From Isoetes taiwanensis (Eukaryota > Streptophyta > Lycopodiopsida > Isoetales > Isoetaceae), in the NCBI GenBank assembly GCA_021234155.1, contig JAJEKV010000027.1, forward strand, positions 17,020,891-17,084,890: a DNA stretch of 64,000 bases, in the 5' to 3' direction. Of this stretch, positions 21,827 to 31,814 are shown piece by piece. Every line of letters begins with the position of its first letter. Position 1 is the stretch's first letter. A program made the translations under genes and the position numbers. The notes under the pieces are model-generated. The model was not told the DNA's origin. It searched no databases and saw only the letters and a list, made by a program, of their open reading frames with translations.

Positions 21827-22763
21827 AACAGTGGCATATTATATTATAGGTGGAATTTTTTACAAAATGTGGGCACAACCCAGCTATTTCCGCTATGGGC
21901 ACTGCCCTATATACAAAAACGGGCTCAGAGCCCTATCTACTAAGTCCTAAGAAGAAAAACCCTCTACTCCGGTTGGAGCGGGTGGTGATGCCAGATGTGG
22001 TAGAGGTTACGCTTTCGAGGGTCCCAAATAAGGTGCGAACCACCTCCATCCCGTTGGTATGAGGATCGGGATGTTCAGCCATCCCGGAACACCAGCCATC
22101 CATTCTCAGGCCACGATTGTGGCAGCGCCAGAGGTCCAGACAATTCAATTTGCAAGTAATCCACTCTTGACAGTTAGTGGGCATCGTGCAGTTCTCGTTC
22201 AAACCAGCAGCAGCCATGTTGAGCGCCATCGAATGTCTTCGCTTCACTCCCGGTTCGTCTTATATAGCCAACCAAGGAACTCCTTGTCGACGTGGACCAA
22301 TCAAAAAATCGCCAACGTGTTTGCAATGCAAGGCTGTTTCTAAACAGAGAATCTGTTCTCCCGCCGCATATCTAGCCATGGTACCCTCTGACACATTCGT
22401 TTAATGATATCCCACTTCGAGTTGCCAGCATTAAATGCCATTGCTTCTTTTCATACCCGTCACCCATTAATATGTGTCCTTTGGCCACCTGTCACATCCG
22501 ATCATTTTCTCACGTCTCATCTCCACCGTTCATTATTTCTCCCTTGGTTGTTTGGGGACTTAGCCAAATTTTTGCCTCTCAATCCCCTCCTTGGCATCTT
22601 TCGACACACGGCACCATCAATCGGTTCTGGTTTTAAGCCCTCATCATGACCCTTAAGCCCACATTTGCGGCCCCTAAACCTTTTCATCTCTCTGCGCCTT
22701 AGTCCCTCCGTTCTTTGCCTTAGTCCTCCGCCTTTGAATCACTTTCTTCTTTTCCGCTAATCT
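21827..22763 (+). other. Element A spacer between integrase and accessory ORF
   Basis: About 0.9 kb without a convincing coding frame; probably leader for the accessory ORF. Confidence 0.4.
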
Positions 22764-24996
22764 TTGCCATGGCTGCACCAAAATTTTCTACACTTCAAAC
22801 TCTTCCTCGGGGAACCGGCTCTTTTCGAGTCTGTATCTTTCTTGACGCCCACTTTCCGTGAAGCCCTTGTTGGCCCGAATCGTGCGGTCGCAGAACGCCA
22901 GAAACTTTACGAATTCTCTCAAATGGAACTTCCGGCTCCACATCCTGACCAGTTGAAGCAGTTCATCGCTAACATCGTCAACAGCCCGCATGGCTACACC
23001 ACAGTGGTCGATGGCACCACCATTTCGCTAACTCAGCACCTGATTTCTGAGGTATTCCATATTCCTTTGCAAACCCCTTGTTTATCTTGGTCTGCCATAC
23101 AGGATCTCGATGTCACTGAGTTCGGTGCTCTTGCTTATCATGCAAATGTGCATCGCCTGACCAATATTGACAAGCCCCATGAGACCTTTGTTAAGTTTCT
23201 GTGGCGCAAGTTCCTTGGGTATTCTATCAAGAACACCCATATCAATAAACCTTTCTATAATATAGTGGTCACTGCTACTCGCTCAACCCACCACATTGAT
23301 TGGCCCCAATTGCTGTTCTACCGTCTTCTCCAAGAAGTGGACCGTCTTCGGGCTGCCACTTCTATTTCGTACAGAAACAAAAAATTCTTGATGACGCGGA
23401 GATTGCCGTGCTCCGACTCAATGCTCCTAGGCAATCCACCTCACAGGTCCACACTTCTCATAAACGGGTCCGTGACCAGTCACGCCTTCTGTTAGAAAAG
23501 GACCACAGGATCCGTGACCTTGAACAACAGTTGCAGCACGCTATTCAGTCTGCTGATGAGGCACAGACCAAACTTGACGGCTATATTGCCATCGTTAGCC
23601 AGCTGCCTGTTGATTTCCCAGTTCCATCCTGCTATCTGGATTATGTGGTTGCCCGCCGCCACCTCTTTCTTCTAAAGTGGCATGGGGCTGATGGTCCTGT
23701 GGATGTTCACCTGCGCACTGCAGATTTTCTTCGGATCTGGCCCGAACTCTCAATTGAAGACAAAGGTTTATGCTGTGCCCTTTTGGTCTTTGATCTCATT
23801 CACTGCGATGATCCGGACTTCATCACCTTCAGAACTGTTCAGCCTATGGCTTACATTTTTCATGATTTCTATCTGGGTGATACACAGGAGAGATTTCGGG
23901 ATGGGCCACGACAGAACTTTTAGGGTGACCCCACTCTTCAATGGTTGCTTCAGGATAACAACCCCTATCTCGCTGATCATGCTCAGACACACGCTCTTCA
24001 TCAAGAGTACATGCCTGAGCTTGCACATCATTTACCTCTCTGGCAAGCGGAAGTGCTGCAACAAATAAGGAAGTATCTAGGACATCCTGAGGATCTTCCC
24101 TATGCACAAATTTATGTGCAACACCTCGCCGGTTACAATCAATTCGTGTGCTCTTACGGATAGCAAGACGGGTCCCCGCAGTGGGATAGCCCTCCCCACA
24201 ACTCTCAACTCTCGCCTCATGCGGGATCGTTGGTGTAAAGCTCTTGATCCGCCCTTGTCGGTGAATTTCGGGGCGGGCTCTCGAACCCACGCCCGCGGGC
24301 ATGGTTCCCTCTCCCTATGCTTCCCCCGGGTGTTCCTCCACCCCGGGTTCCCGACTTCGATTGGCGTCTCCCCTTTTGGACAAAGGTCATGGATGGCCAT
24401 CTTTGGATGGACTCCACCTCGGATCTCGACGGATCTCGGTGGGATCCCCGTTTTGTTAGCCCGCTCCCATTGGGAGGAGGGTGCCACTCTTGATAACACC
24501 ACGAATTGGATCTATATTGCTAATGAGCGTGGTTGGCAACGCCCTGCTGATGCGCTACATGGTCTTGACACCTTCTTGCAGAATGCCGCCACCTCACCAG
24601 ATCTTTCAGTCCACCTTCAAGCGGGTTTTTGTGCTGCTCTAAAATGCATCTTGCTCAGCTCCTTAAATCGGCAGGCGTCCCCCATTTTTTCTTGCAATCC
24701 GAATGCGGTATTGAGTGCCTTCGACCTCGGGACTACCTGCTCATGGAATGTCGGTTTGTTTCTTCGACACCCGCAGCGCCCTTGAAGACATGGTGCGCTC
24801 TCATTTTCTCATTGATGCTGATCCTGCCCTTGGGCTCAACACTCCTTCTGCTCTTCAAATACGCCAGGATCTCATAGGCACTTACCATAATGGTGCGAGT
24901 CCTCACTCCCGTGAGGATCACTTTTTCGGTGATGGCTTCCCCGCCTTCGAAACACTTCCTCCTTTTCTTCACCACGAGTGTGTCGTTTGGTGGGGG
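22764..24996 (+). pseudogene. Element A 3' accessory ORF, function unknown
   Basis: A continuous protein-like signal of about 740 codons, now split by shifts near 22830, 23330, 23920, 24150 and 24640-24720. Recognisable pieces: a globular first part (FREALVGPNRAVAERQKLY, LTQHLISEVFHIPLQTP, WRKFLGYSIKNTHINKPFYN), a coiled-coil of about 60 residues (RDQSRLLLEKDHRIRDLEQQ ... QSADEAQTKLDGY) and a C-terminal part with VPHFFLQSECGIECLRPRDY and HHECVVWWGSV. The last codons overlap the polypurine tract. I see no signal peptide or membrane segment, so I do not call it env-like. It may be a captured host gene or a lineage-specific protein like those of other plant Gypsy elements with extra ORFs. Confidence 0.6.
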
Positions 24997-24998
24997 AG
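24989..24998 (+). promoter_or_regulatory. Element A polypurine tract
   Basis: GGTGGGGGAG immediately before the 3' LTR. Confidence 0.9.
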
Positions 24999-25600
24999 TG
25001 TTAGTCCCAATGCCTCTGATGCAGGGACTATTCATGCATCTGACGGACCAGGTCAAGAACAAGGATCCACAGATCGCCACCGGGTCAGCCATCAAAGGCT
25101 CGGCCGAGAAGACCAAGCGGCCGGACCACGCAGATCAAAACTGCGTCCGTCAACAAGAGGCGCCGCTTCGGACAAGTGACGGCCGTCACACGCCCGCGTC
25201 GGCGTCCGGCGTGATTCTAGGCACTTCAAGTGGCACCGCCAACATTCCGTAAATCGGGCCTCCTTCCGAGAGTCGGGCACCGAGATCAGTCAGAGTGTCT
25301 ATATTGGGCCAAAGGCCATTGTACTATATATATGAGTAGAGCTAGCACATGAGTTTTTAGATGAGTTTTGAGTCTTGTCTCTCTTTAGTCTTCTCTCGAT
25401 TGCGAGAGCTCATGTATGTTCATCATTGATATCAAGGAAGCTTATCATTTTCCTCTCATTGTTCTCTTCTGTTCAGTTTTCTTCTTCTTGTTCTTTTCTT
25501 GCAAATCCCGCGTGACATAGTCCCCCGGATTCTCCTGTTAGATCCAAGGGTCCTCACAGAGGGCTGTCTTGCAGGAGTTCCCGAACCCAGACCCCAAACA
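24999..25600 (+). repeat. Element A 3' LTR
   Basis: 602 bp, TGTTAGTCC to CCCCAAACA, TATA-like run at about 25325; followed by the ATATG duplication at 25601-25605. Confidence 0.9.
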
Positions 25601-25605
25601 ATATG
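25601..25605. repeat. Target site duplication of element A, right
   Basis: ATATG, the same as 14576-14580. Confidence 0.85.
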
Positions 25606-26213
25606 CAGGAGTACATGTGCCTCATCTTCTACACTATAAGAATCACAAGCTCTGCATACCCTGTCTTCAAGTGGAGTATTTGACCATCTGCCTGTCTCAA
25701 CTCCCAATTTATGCTCGTTCTATAACGACCTATGACATGCTTTAGATGCGTCGGCATTTCTGACCACAAATACTCTTGGCCCTTACACTCACCCATGTGA
25801 TTTATCTAAGTTCTGTAATGAAGCATTCTACTACCTTGGTGCTGCCATAAGCATTCAATTGCAAGTCTTTCTAATAATGCTCTTGCATCTGTCTTACATT
25901 CATGCCAATTTTCATCGTTCAGACCCCATTTTCCTGTCCAGGTTTTGAAATCATGCATCCAACCTTGCTGCTCTGAAACCATCATTGCTTGATGGGATAA
26001 ACGTTCTAGTGATTGATCTCTAATCCTAGTAATCAAATTTACAGTCTGAAATAATGCTTCCAATTCTAATGGAAACATAGCATAATTGCATATTGTATCA
26101 GAGCTTTTATGCCAAGCACAGTTCTCAAAAATAGCTTTTGAATTGTTTCTATTTGATTCCACAACTTGGCAGAGATGCTAGGTCCCCATATAGGAACCCC
26201 ATACAATAGCACG
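25606..26213 (-). pseudogene. LINE reverse transcriptase C-terminal fragment
   Basis: Read from 26213 down: YGVPIWGPSISAKLWNQIE then LFPLELEALFQTVN resemble the post-RT region of LINE ORF2, and HKLGVETGRWSNTPLEDRVC with CRACDSYSVEDEAHVLLH is the Cys-rich zinc-binding tail typical of these proteins. Stops and shifts occur between 25800 and 25720. Element A is inserted just after the ..VLLH segment, and element D starts at the other end. It is probably a different copy from the plus-strand LINE at 10274-13060, which lacks this tail. Confidence 0.7.
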
Positions 26214-26843
26214 ATACTTTAGCTAAACGTGCTCGATATGAATTCCAAAACTTTCTATGGTTTAGCTAAACTCTACACAATTTTCCTCTCATACTTTCTA
26301 GCGTTTAGCTAAACTAACCCAAACATCATTCCAAAATTTCTATGGTGTGGCCAACAGAAAATATTAAGCCAAATTACTTTACTTTTTTTTCAATTGTTTC
26401 CACTTATTTTAATTATTTTCTTTGTGAAAACATTCTAAAATTTATGCTAACTAGCAAAGTCTAGGACTCTAATTAATTTATAATGCTAGAAACTAAATTA
26501 TTAATCATATATTTCATATAAACTAGAACGATGTTAGCTAAACTAGCCCAAAATTCATTCTAAAAGTTTCTATGGTTTAGCTAAGCAATAAAAATTTCAC
26601 TCTATTACTTTCTAGCGTTTGGCTAAAGAGCTCCAGGGTTGGCGTAGTCCTGAAAAAAGTTAAGCTAAAATTATTATTTTTTTCCCAATTTTTTCCATTT
26701 ACTTTAGCCAAATTTTTTTGAAAATGTGCTAAAAAATCGCCAAATAGCTAAGTTTAGCCCTTAAATAATTCCATGCTCACGGTTGAGGGGAATTCTGGGA
26801 ATTCTAGGTAGTGCAATCGGACCTACTCTTGTAGGCGGTGACA
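26214..26843 (+). repeat. Element D 5' LTR region, left edge unresolved
   Basis: The 3' end of an LTR is indicated by GGCGGTGACA at 26834-26843 four bases before a PBS. The left boundary is not clear. The region holds two imperfect direct copies of a roughly 100-bp AT-rich unit (TTAGCTAAAC..TTTCTATGGTTTAGCTAA) at 26217-26318 and 26533-26632, so another repeat may be involved. Confidence 0.45.
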
Positions 26844-26846
26844 ATT

Positions 26847-26858
26847 TGGTATCAGAGC
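26847..26858 (+). promoter_or_regulatory. Element D primer-binding site
   Basis: TGGTATCAGAGC, initiator-Met type, followed by AAGG and the gag start 14 bases on. Confidence 0.85.
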
Positions 26859-26871
26859 AAGGTTTAGAGCC

Positions 26872-28140
26872 ATGACTGATCCGACACAGGATATGGCGCA
26901 GCCAAGGGGGTTGCCAACTGTTGCTTTAACAGATGGCATAGTACCTGCGCTCCGCGATATTCATTTAGAAGACTTACCGGTGTTTGATTTTGAAGCGATG
27001 TTGCAGGCACAACCTAGCGTAGGGTTGTTAGTGCCTGCCATTACTGCTGTTAGTGAGCAGCCTCGTAGTGGTACTGAACACCCTGGGGGTAACCAGTTCC
27101 ACAGGCAGATTTGGCAGCTAGCGGGGCGAGTACCATTGTCAGTGGAGTAAGCTCTGGGAGCAGTACTCCAGCAGCACCATTGTTGGTGACTGCGACAACA
27201 GTTACTACGGTGCCAGGGGGGTTCTCAAGAAGAGCAATCTTTGATTGCTAGAACTCTCGACAATATGCAAAGACAAATGAATCGATGGATGCTGGAAAGC
27301 GCTGCCCGGGAGCAACGCCTTAGGGAACTATTGATCGGCTTCCGCAGAACTCTAGAAGTATTGCAAATAATTCTACCACCCAAACGGTACGAGATACCGC
27401 TAGGGGACGGGCAGCTGTGAGTGCACCACTTGGAGTTGGTCGCTCTATGCCAGACACAGCCAACCCAGTTGTGAATGATCCTCCTGCGGAGACCATGAAC
27501 GGACTCTAGGAAGAGGAAATCAAAGCTCTGAAAAAGATGAAAATGGGACAGGAACACAGAGGATGCAATGCTCTGGTTGGGTCGCATGAAATTATATTAT
27601 GCGGCTACTAAGAAAGGCGATACAGCAAAGGTATTGCGCGCCTCTCTTAAGTTGAAGGGTGCTGCTGCTTCATGGTGGGCTATCCACACCGACAGCGGAA
27701 AGACTTTTCGGTCTTGGACGGACTTTTGTAAGCGATTCAAAGATGAGTATGCGCCTCATTTTGATAGTTGCCATGCACTAATATCACTCCGAGAGTCGGT
27801 GCAAATCGGAACTTTACAGGAGTATGTGAGTAAACTCTGAGGGTTGTTTGCGAGACTTCCCGACATTACCCCTCAGATGAGGGTGGACCACTTTGTCAAC
27901 GGTCTGAAAGAAGTCAGTATCAAGACACACCTGTTGCAAGCGCAACCCAACGGCTTCGAGGAAGCAGTGGAGCTTGCAAGAAAATTGGTTGGTTATGAGG
28001 AACCTCGGAAGACCAAGAAGAGTTTTGACTGGAAATCAAAACGAGCTGAAAATACTATGGATGGAGTGCCATCTACTAAAAAGCGGAAGCGGAATCAGTC
28101 AAATAAAAAAGCTGCGGGGCAGTCCAAAGATTCCAACTAA
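26872..28140 (+). pseudogene. gag: Element D gag
   Basis: Starts MTDPTQDMAQPRGLP. After a low-complexity, frame-shifted stretch (27150-27540) comes a standard gag core: AMLWLGRMKLYYAATKKGD, LKGAAASWWAIH, SWTDFCKRFKDEYAP. An in-frame TGA at 27838 falls where SKL.GLFARLPD implies CGA, a C-to-T change at a CpG. It continues with FVNGLKEVSIKTHLL and a Lys/Arg-rich tail to a TAA at 28138. Confidence 0.8.
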
Positions 28141-28788
28141 AAGAAGGCAGCTATAAAGTGTTATAACTGCTATGGCATGGGTCATTATACGAGAGAATGT
28201 CCTAAGCCACAAAAGCCAAAGAAGGCGATAGCTGCGACGGCCAAAACACCGTCGGATGGTGAAGCAGTGAAGACGTTGTCGGCCATCGCAAGAGAGGAAA
28301 GAATGGTAAATGATTCTTCTAAAGTTTTCTTTGGTAAAGTCATGCATGTTCTAGGTAGAATCGAGGGGAAGAATGTGGTTGTTCTTATTGATTCTGCGAG
28401 CACTGACAATTTCTTGTCTGCAGACTTAGCAAGGGAACTAAGCCTGGAGCTGATGAAGGTGACTCTGTATGAGGTTGAAGGGGAGGCGGGGCCTCAGGTT
28501 CAACAGGGAGATCAACAAGCGCAGGGCGTATACTTGACACTTCAAGATAGAAGTTCACGTAGAGCAGTAAAGTTTAAAATTGATGTTGATTTAATCAATT
28601 TGAAACGTTATAATGTCATTTTGGGGTTAAAGTGGCTTCAAACTGCACGTCCGCTCATTGATTGGGGATCCCATGTGTTAACTTTTGAATTAGAAGACAC
28701 TAAGTCAGTCAGTATACAAGGATCAGCATATGTGGGATCCGGAAAATTGTTGTCGGCCACTCAGGCCAAAACTGCTTTTAGTGAATAA
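28141..28788 (+). pseudogene. Element D zinc knuckle and aspartic protease
   Basis: Directly after the 28138 stop, CYNCYGMGHYTREC (28159-28200) is a CX2CX4HX4C knuckle. The protease active-site loop reads VVLIDSASTDNFLS (about 28375), with DSA in place of DSG/DTG. YNVILGLKWLQTARPLIDW follows as the second conserved retropepsin block. The frame stops at 28788. Confidence 0.8.
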
Positions 28789-29581
28789 CAATCAAGTTTT
28801 TGGAATTTATGTATATGATAATAATATATGTGTTAAAACTTGTAATTCACTTGTAGGGCAATCGGATGACAGCTCCCAGCTTCATCCTCAATTGCGTGAT
28901 CTTTTGGAAAGATACAAGGATGTGTTTCCCGAGGAGTTGCCTATAGGGCCACCTCCGACAAGAGGAGTGGAGCATGAGATAGACCTTGAGCCCGGAACTA
29001 AACCAATAGCAAGACCCCTTATCGCTTGAGTCCTCTTGAGTTAGAGGAAGTCAAAAAGCAAGTTAGGAACTACTTGAAAAAGGGTTTATCCAGCCAAGTA
29101 AATCTCCTTTTGCAGCTTCAGTGCTGCTAGATAAGAAAAAAGATACAACTATGCGCATGTGCATAGATTATCGCGCACTTAACAAAGCAACCGTTAAGGA
29201 TAGATATCCTTTGCCGCGGATTGACGATATATTAGATCGTCTAGGTGGTGCAACTTGGTTCACCAAGATTAATTTGAGAAGTGGATATCATCAAATCAAA
29301 ATCCGTGAAGGTGATGAACCAAGGTCATTATGAGTTTCTTGTTATGCCATTTGGTCTCACAATGCGCTGACTCCGTTCATGAGGTTAATGAACCAGGTAT
29401 TTGCTGATTATTTGTACAAATTAGTTGAAGTATTTATGGATGATATACTTGTTTACTCAAACTCATTGGAAGAACACTTCCAACACCTAGAGCAAGTGCT
29501 TAAAGTGTTACGCTCCAATAAGTTGTATGCTAAAATTTCTAAATGTAATTTCCTCAAACAAAGGATTGCTTATTTGGATCA
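28789..29581 (+). pseudogene. Element D reverse transcriptase, 5' part
   Basis: LHPQLRDLLERYKDVFPEEL and RGVEHEIDLEPGTKP lead in. After shifts near 29030 and 29330, [35 protein letters not shown] and the catalytic box FMDD (in VEVFMDDILVYSNS, about 29430) appear, then LYAKISKCNFL. The coding sequence breaks at LDH, where element C is inserted, and resumes at 40910 with ILSGEGVSPD. Confidence 0.9.
29577..29581. repeat. Target site duplication of element C, left
   Basis: GATCA; the same five bases follow the right LTR at 40905-40909, and joining them restores the interrupted D frame. Confidence 0.95.
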
Positions 29582-31234
29582 TGTGACGGTCCAGGGGAAT
29601 ATACGCCATAAATACGTATATTCCTGGATCCGTCACTATACAAGTCTATCATTCATAGCCTTGTATACCATAAGTGGTGGCACTAAGGGGCATGGCCAAG
29701 TTATTCTCATAACTTAGCCAACCATAGGTTTAGACCATTGTCCACGTGGCCTTAACCTATTGGGCACCCGCCACACAGGACTCACCCGATTGGTGCCACG
29801 TGGCATCCTAAGTGGACCTAACTTATATAGGCATAAACCCTAACCCTAGACCTCTTTCCAGCCCTAGCACCCAGAGACTCACCTACTTGTTCGAAACCCC
29901 GTTTCGAACATCGTTCGTTGTGGCATAGGCTGGTGCAGCAGCCCCAGCAGGGTAGACCCGTTCTTGGAGGAGGAACAGCAGCTTGTGAGTCGAGGATTAT
30001 GGAGGCGGCCGGATCTGGAGGGAGAGCATCAGGAGCAGGTATGTAGGATAGTAGTTGTGATAGCTCATCTGGGATTAGCATTCCAGGTGTGCTAGTATTT
30101 TGTGTCTAGAGTAGAGCCATCCTAGACCCCATATTCAACATCTTGAACCCTAATCAAGGAACCCTAACTGTTAGTTAGTTGTATGATTAGGTTAAGATGT
30201 TCTTCTTATGATTATTCTCATGATGTGATGATTATGTGATGATTGGTTGATCATGTTTGCTCCTCTTGTATTGGGAAGGGGGGTAGAGACCTAGGGCCAT
30301 ATGTAGTATGCTCCTAGAGTAGATCCCTTAGTTCCTATTAGTTGCGGCCTGTGCATAGGAGCCCACCAGGCTATTGAGGCTATGATATGACTCAGCACCA
30401 GATAACGGGGCTAGAGGGAAAGTGGAGGGAGGATCCCTGCCGAGTGGGGGCTTCGGGGGATCCCATAGTGGGCTAGGCTTATGGTCGGTCACTTCGTGTG
30501 GGCCGAGCATGGGTCCGACACCTCCTGGGGCAATGGTGTTGCCCTGCCTCTCGAGAGCTGCAAGGGAGGGCTTGGCTCTCGTTTTGGGGGTTCACGGTGC
30601 GAATCGCGTGTGTCGCCACGATTCTCCTAGCCGCCCGCTGTACCTCTAGACCCCAGGAAGGGGATGCAACCCTTCCTCGCCTCATCGGACCCGGGGAGAT
30701 GCAACCCGGAGCAGCCTCGATGGGTGATGCCACGGATTGCGTGATCCCAAGGCTAGAGTCCCGTCGAGCCCCGATCTAGCCCATCTGCAAAGTATGCACG
30801 GAGGGGCGGATGGAGTGGTCAACCCTAGCCATTGTTCTATGCCAGCCCTCGCCATTGCCATGACTTCGGTCCGCTTCTCTATCTTGAGGCCCTAGCCCGT
30901 CCGGTCCACCCTCCTTACGAAGTCCGAGCCGGGTAGGAGCTCTCCTGTTTTATGGTTTGTGATTATCATCTTTGCATTGGTTTATGTGCGATGCACTACC
31001 CTCCGAGGTAGTATTTGTATATGTTTTATGCTAGTTCTGACGTGTTATCGCTTCCGCTGTTATAGGAGCCCATAGGGGAAGGGCGCGCAAGACACCTTTC
31101 AGAATTCCCTCCCCGCACTAAGAGTCACCTCAGAGTGCGGGGTAGACGAAGGGCCCATGCGGTTGCTGAGCCGGATGGGGGATTTCCTGCCGGGTATCTT
31201 GGTGCCGGGCCGATGTTTAGCGGTGGAGCTCACA
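29582..31234 (+). repeat. Element C 5' LTR
   Basis: 1,653 bp. The first ~55 bp form a hairpin (TGACGGTCCAGG.GGAATATACG / CGTATATTCC.TGGATCCGTCA). TATA-like TATATAGG at about 29824 is followed by AAACCCTAACCCTAG. Distal parts are homologous to the E/F LTRs (TGCTCCTAGAGTAG; GGAGGGGCGGATGGAGTGG), placing all three in one lineage. Confidence 0.93.
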
Positions 31235-31235
31235 A

Positions 31236-31247
31236 TGGTATCAGAGC
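31236..31247 (+). promoter_or_regulatory. Element C primer-binding site with adjacent hairpin
   Basis: TGGTATCAGAGC one base after the LTR. A small hairpin, GTTCTTGG-TTGA-CCAGGAAC, follows at about 31250-31269; E has the equivalent GTTCTTGG-AGA-CCAAGAGC in the same place. Confidence 0.9.
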
Positions 31248-31269
31248 GATGTTCTTGGTTGACCAGGAA

Positions 31270-31814
31270 CTAGCACTGACCATGACCATGAAAGTAGTCT
31301 AACAGGCCTATAGGGGTGTGAAATAAAAATTTCCACCATTGAACCGCGAAAATAGGGGAAAATTTTTTTCTCCTAGGTAGTGGGTCCGGAATTAGGTTGT
31401 GTGTTAGACGAAGAAATAAATGAGTCAAATTTACCTTCTAGTAAATTTTGAGTGAAAATTATGCATCTGCATCAAATTTCACCTAAAATGGGTCGAAGAA
31501 TCATGCCAATCTGAGACCCGAGTGAAAAATGGCGCAAATCCATAATTAACACTTCAAACACTTAGGAAATTTGAAATTTTAAAGGTATAATAGGAATTTT
31601 AGTATGTGTATTAGAAATTTAATATATATTAATAATAAGGGTACTATGGTGTAATTAATAAGGGGGGCTAATAAGTAGGCCTATTAATGGTAGGGAAAAT
31701 TCCCAGGGACCCTCCTTTTTAAATATCCCTGACACCTCATTTTCCCTCCAACCTTTTCCTCCACCATCTCTCTCTTGACCAGCCTATCCCCACCCGTTTT
31801 CTAGACCGTTAAGT
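31270..31814 (+). other. Element C leader
   Basis: Non-coding leader between PBS and the histone ORF. AAATTTAC-CTTCTA-GTAAATTT (about 31436) and GTGAAAATTATGCA/TGCATCAAATTTCAC (about 31460-31491) can form hairpins, less striking than the pair behind the ORF. Confidence 0.5.

Larger units (their letters stand above)
14581..25600 (+). mobile_element. Element A: full-length Ty3/Gypsy retrotransposon with 3' accessory ORF
   Basis: About 11.0 kb bounded by two LTRs (TGTTAGTCC ... ACCCCAAACA) and a 5-bp duplication, ATATG. Internal order on the plus strand: gag with three zinc knuckles, protease, reverse transcriptase, an inverted RNase H block, integrase and a long 3' frame reaching the PPT. It has no chromodomain. 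RT before integrase fixes it as Ty3/Gypsy; the lineage is probably a non-chromovirus (Tat/Athila-like) one, inferred only from the layout and extra 3' ORF. Frameshifts and stops make the copy non-functional. Confidence 0.9.

Noticed and set aside
22764-24996. Envelope-like gene in element A
   Set aside because: No signal peptide, membrane segment or fusion-like segment visible; position alone is not enough.
26847-26858. tRNA gene at TGGTATCAGAGC sites
   Set aside because: These are primer-binding sites complementary to a tRNA 3' end; no tRNA body surrounds them.
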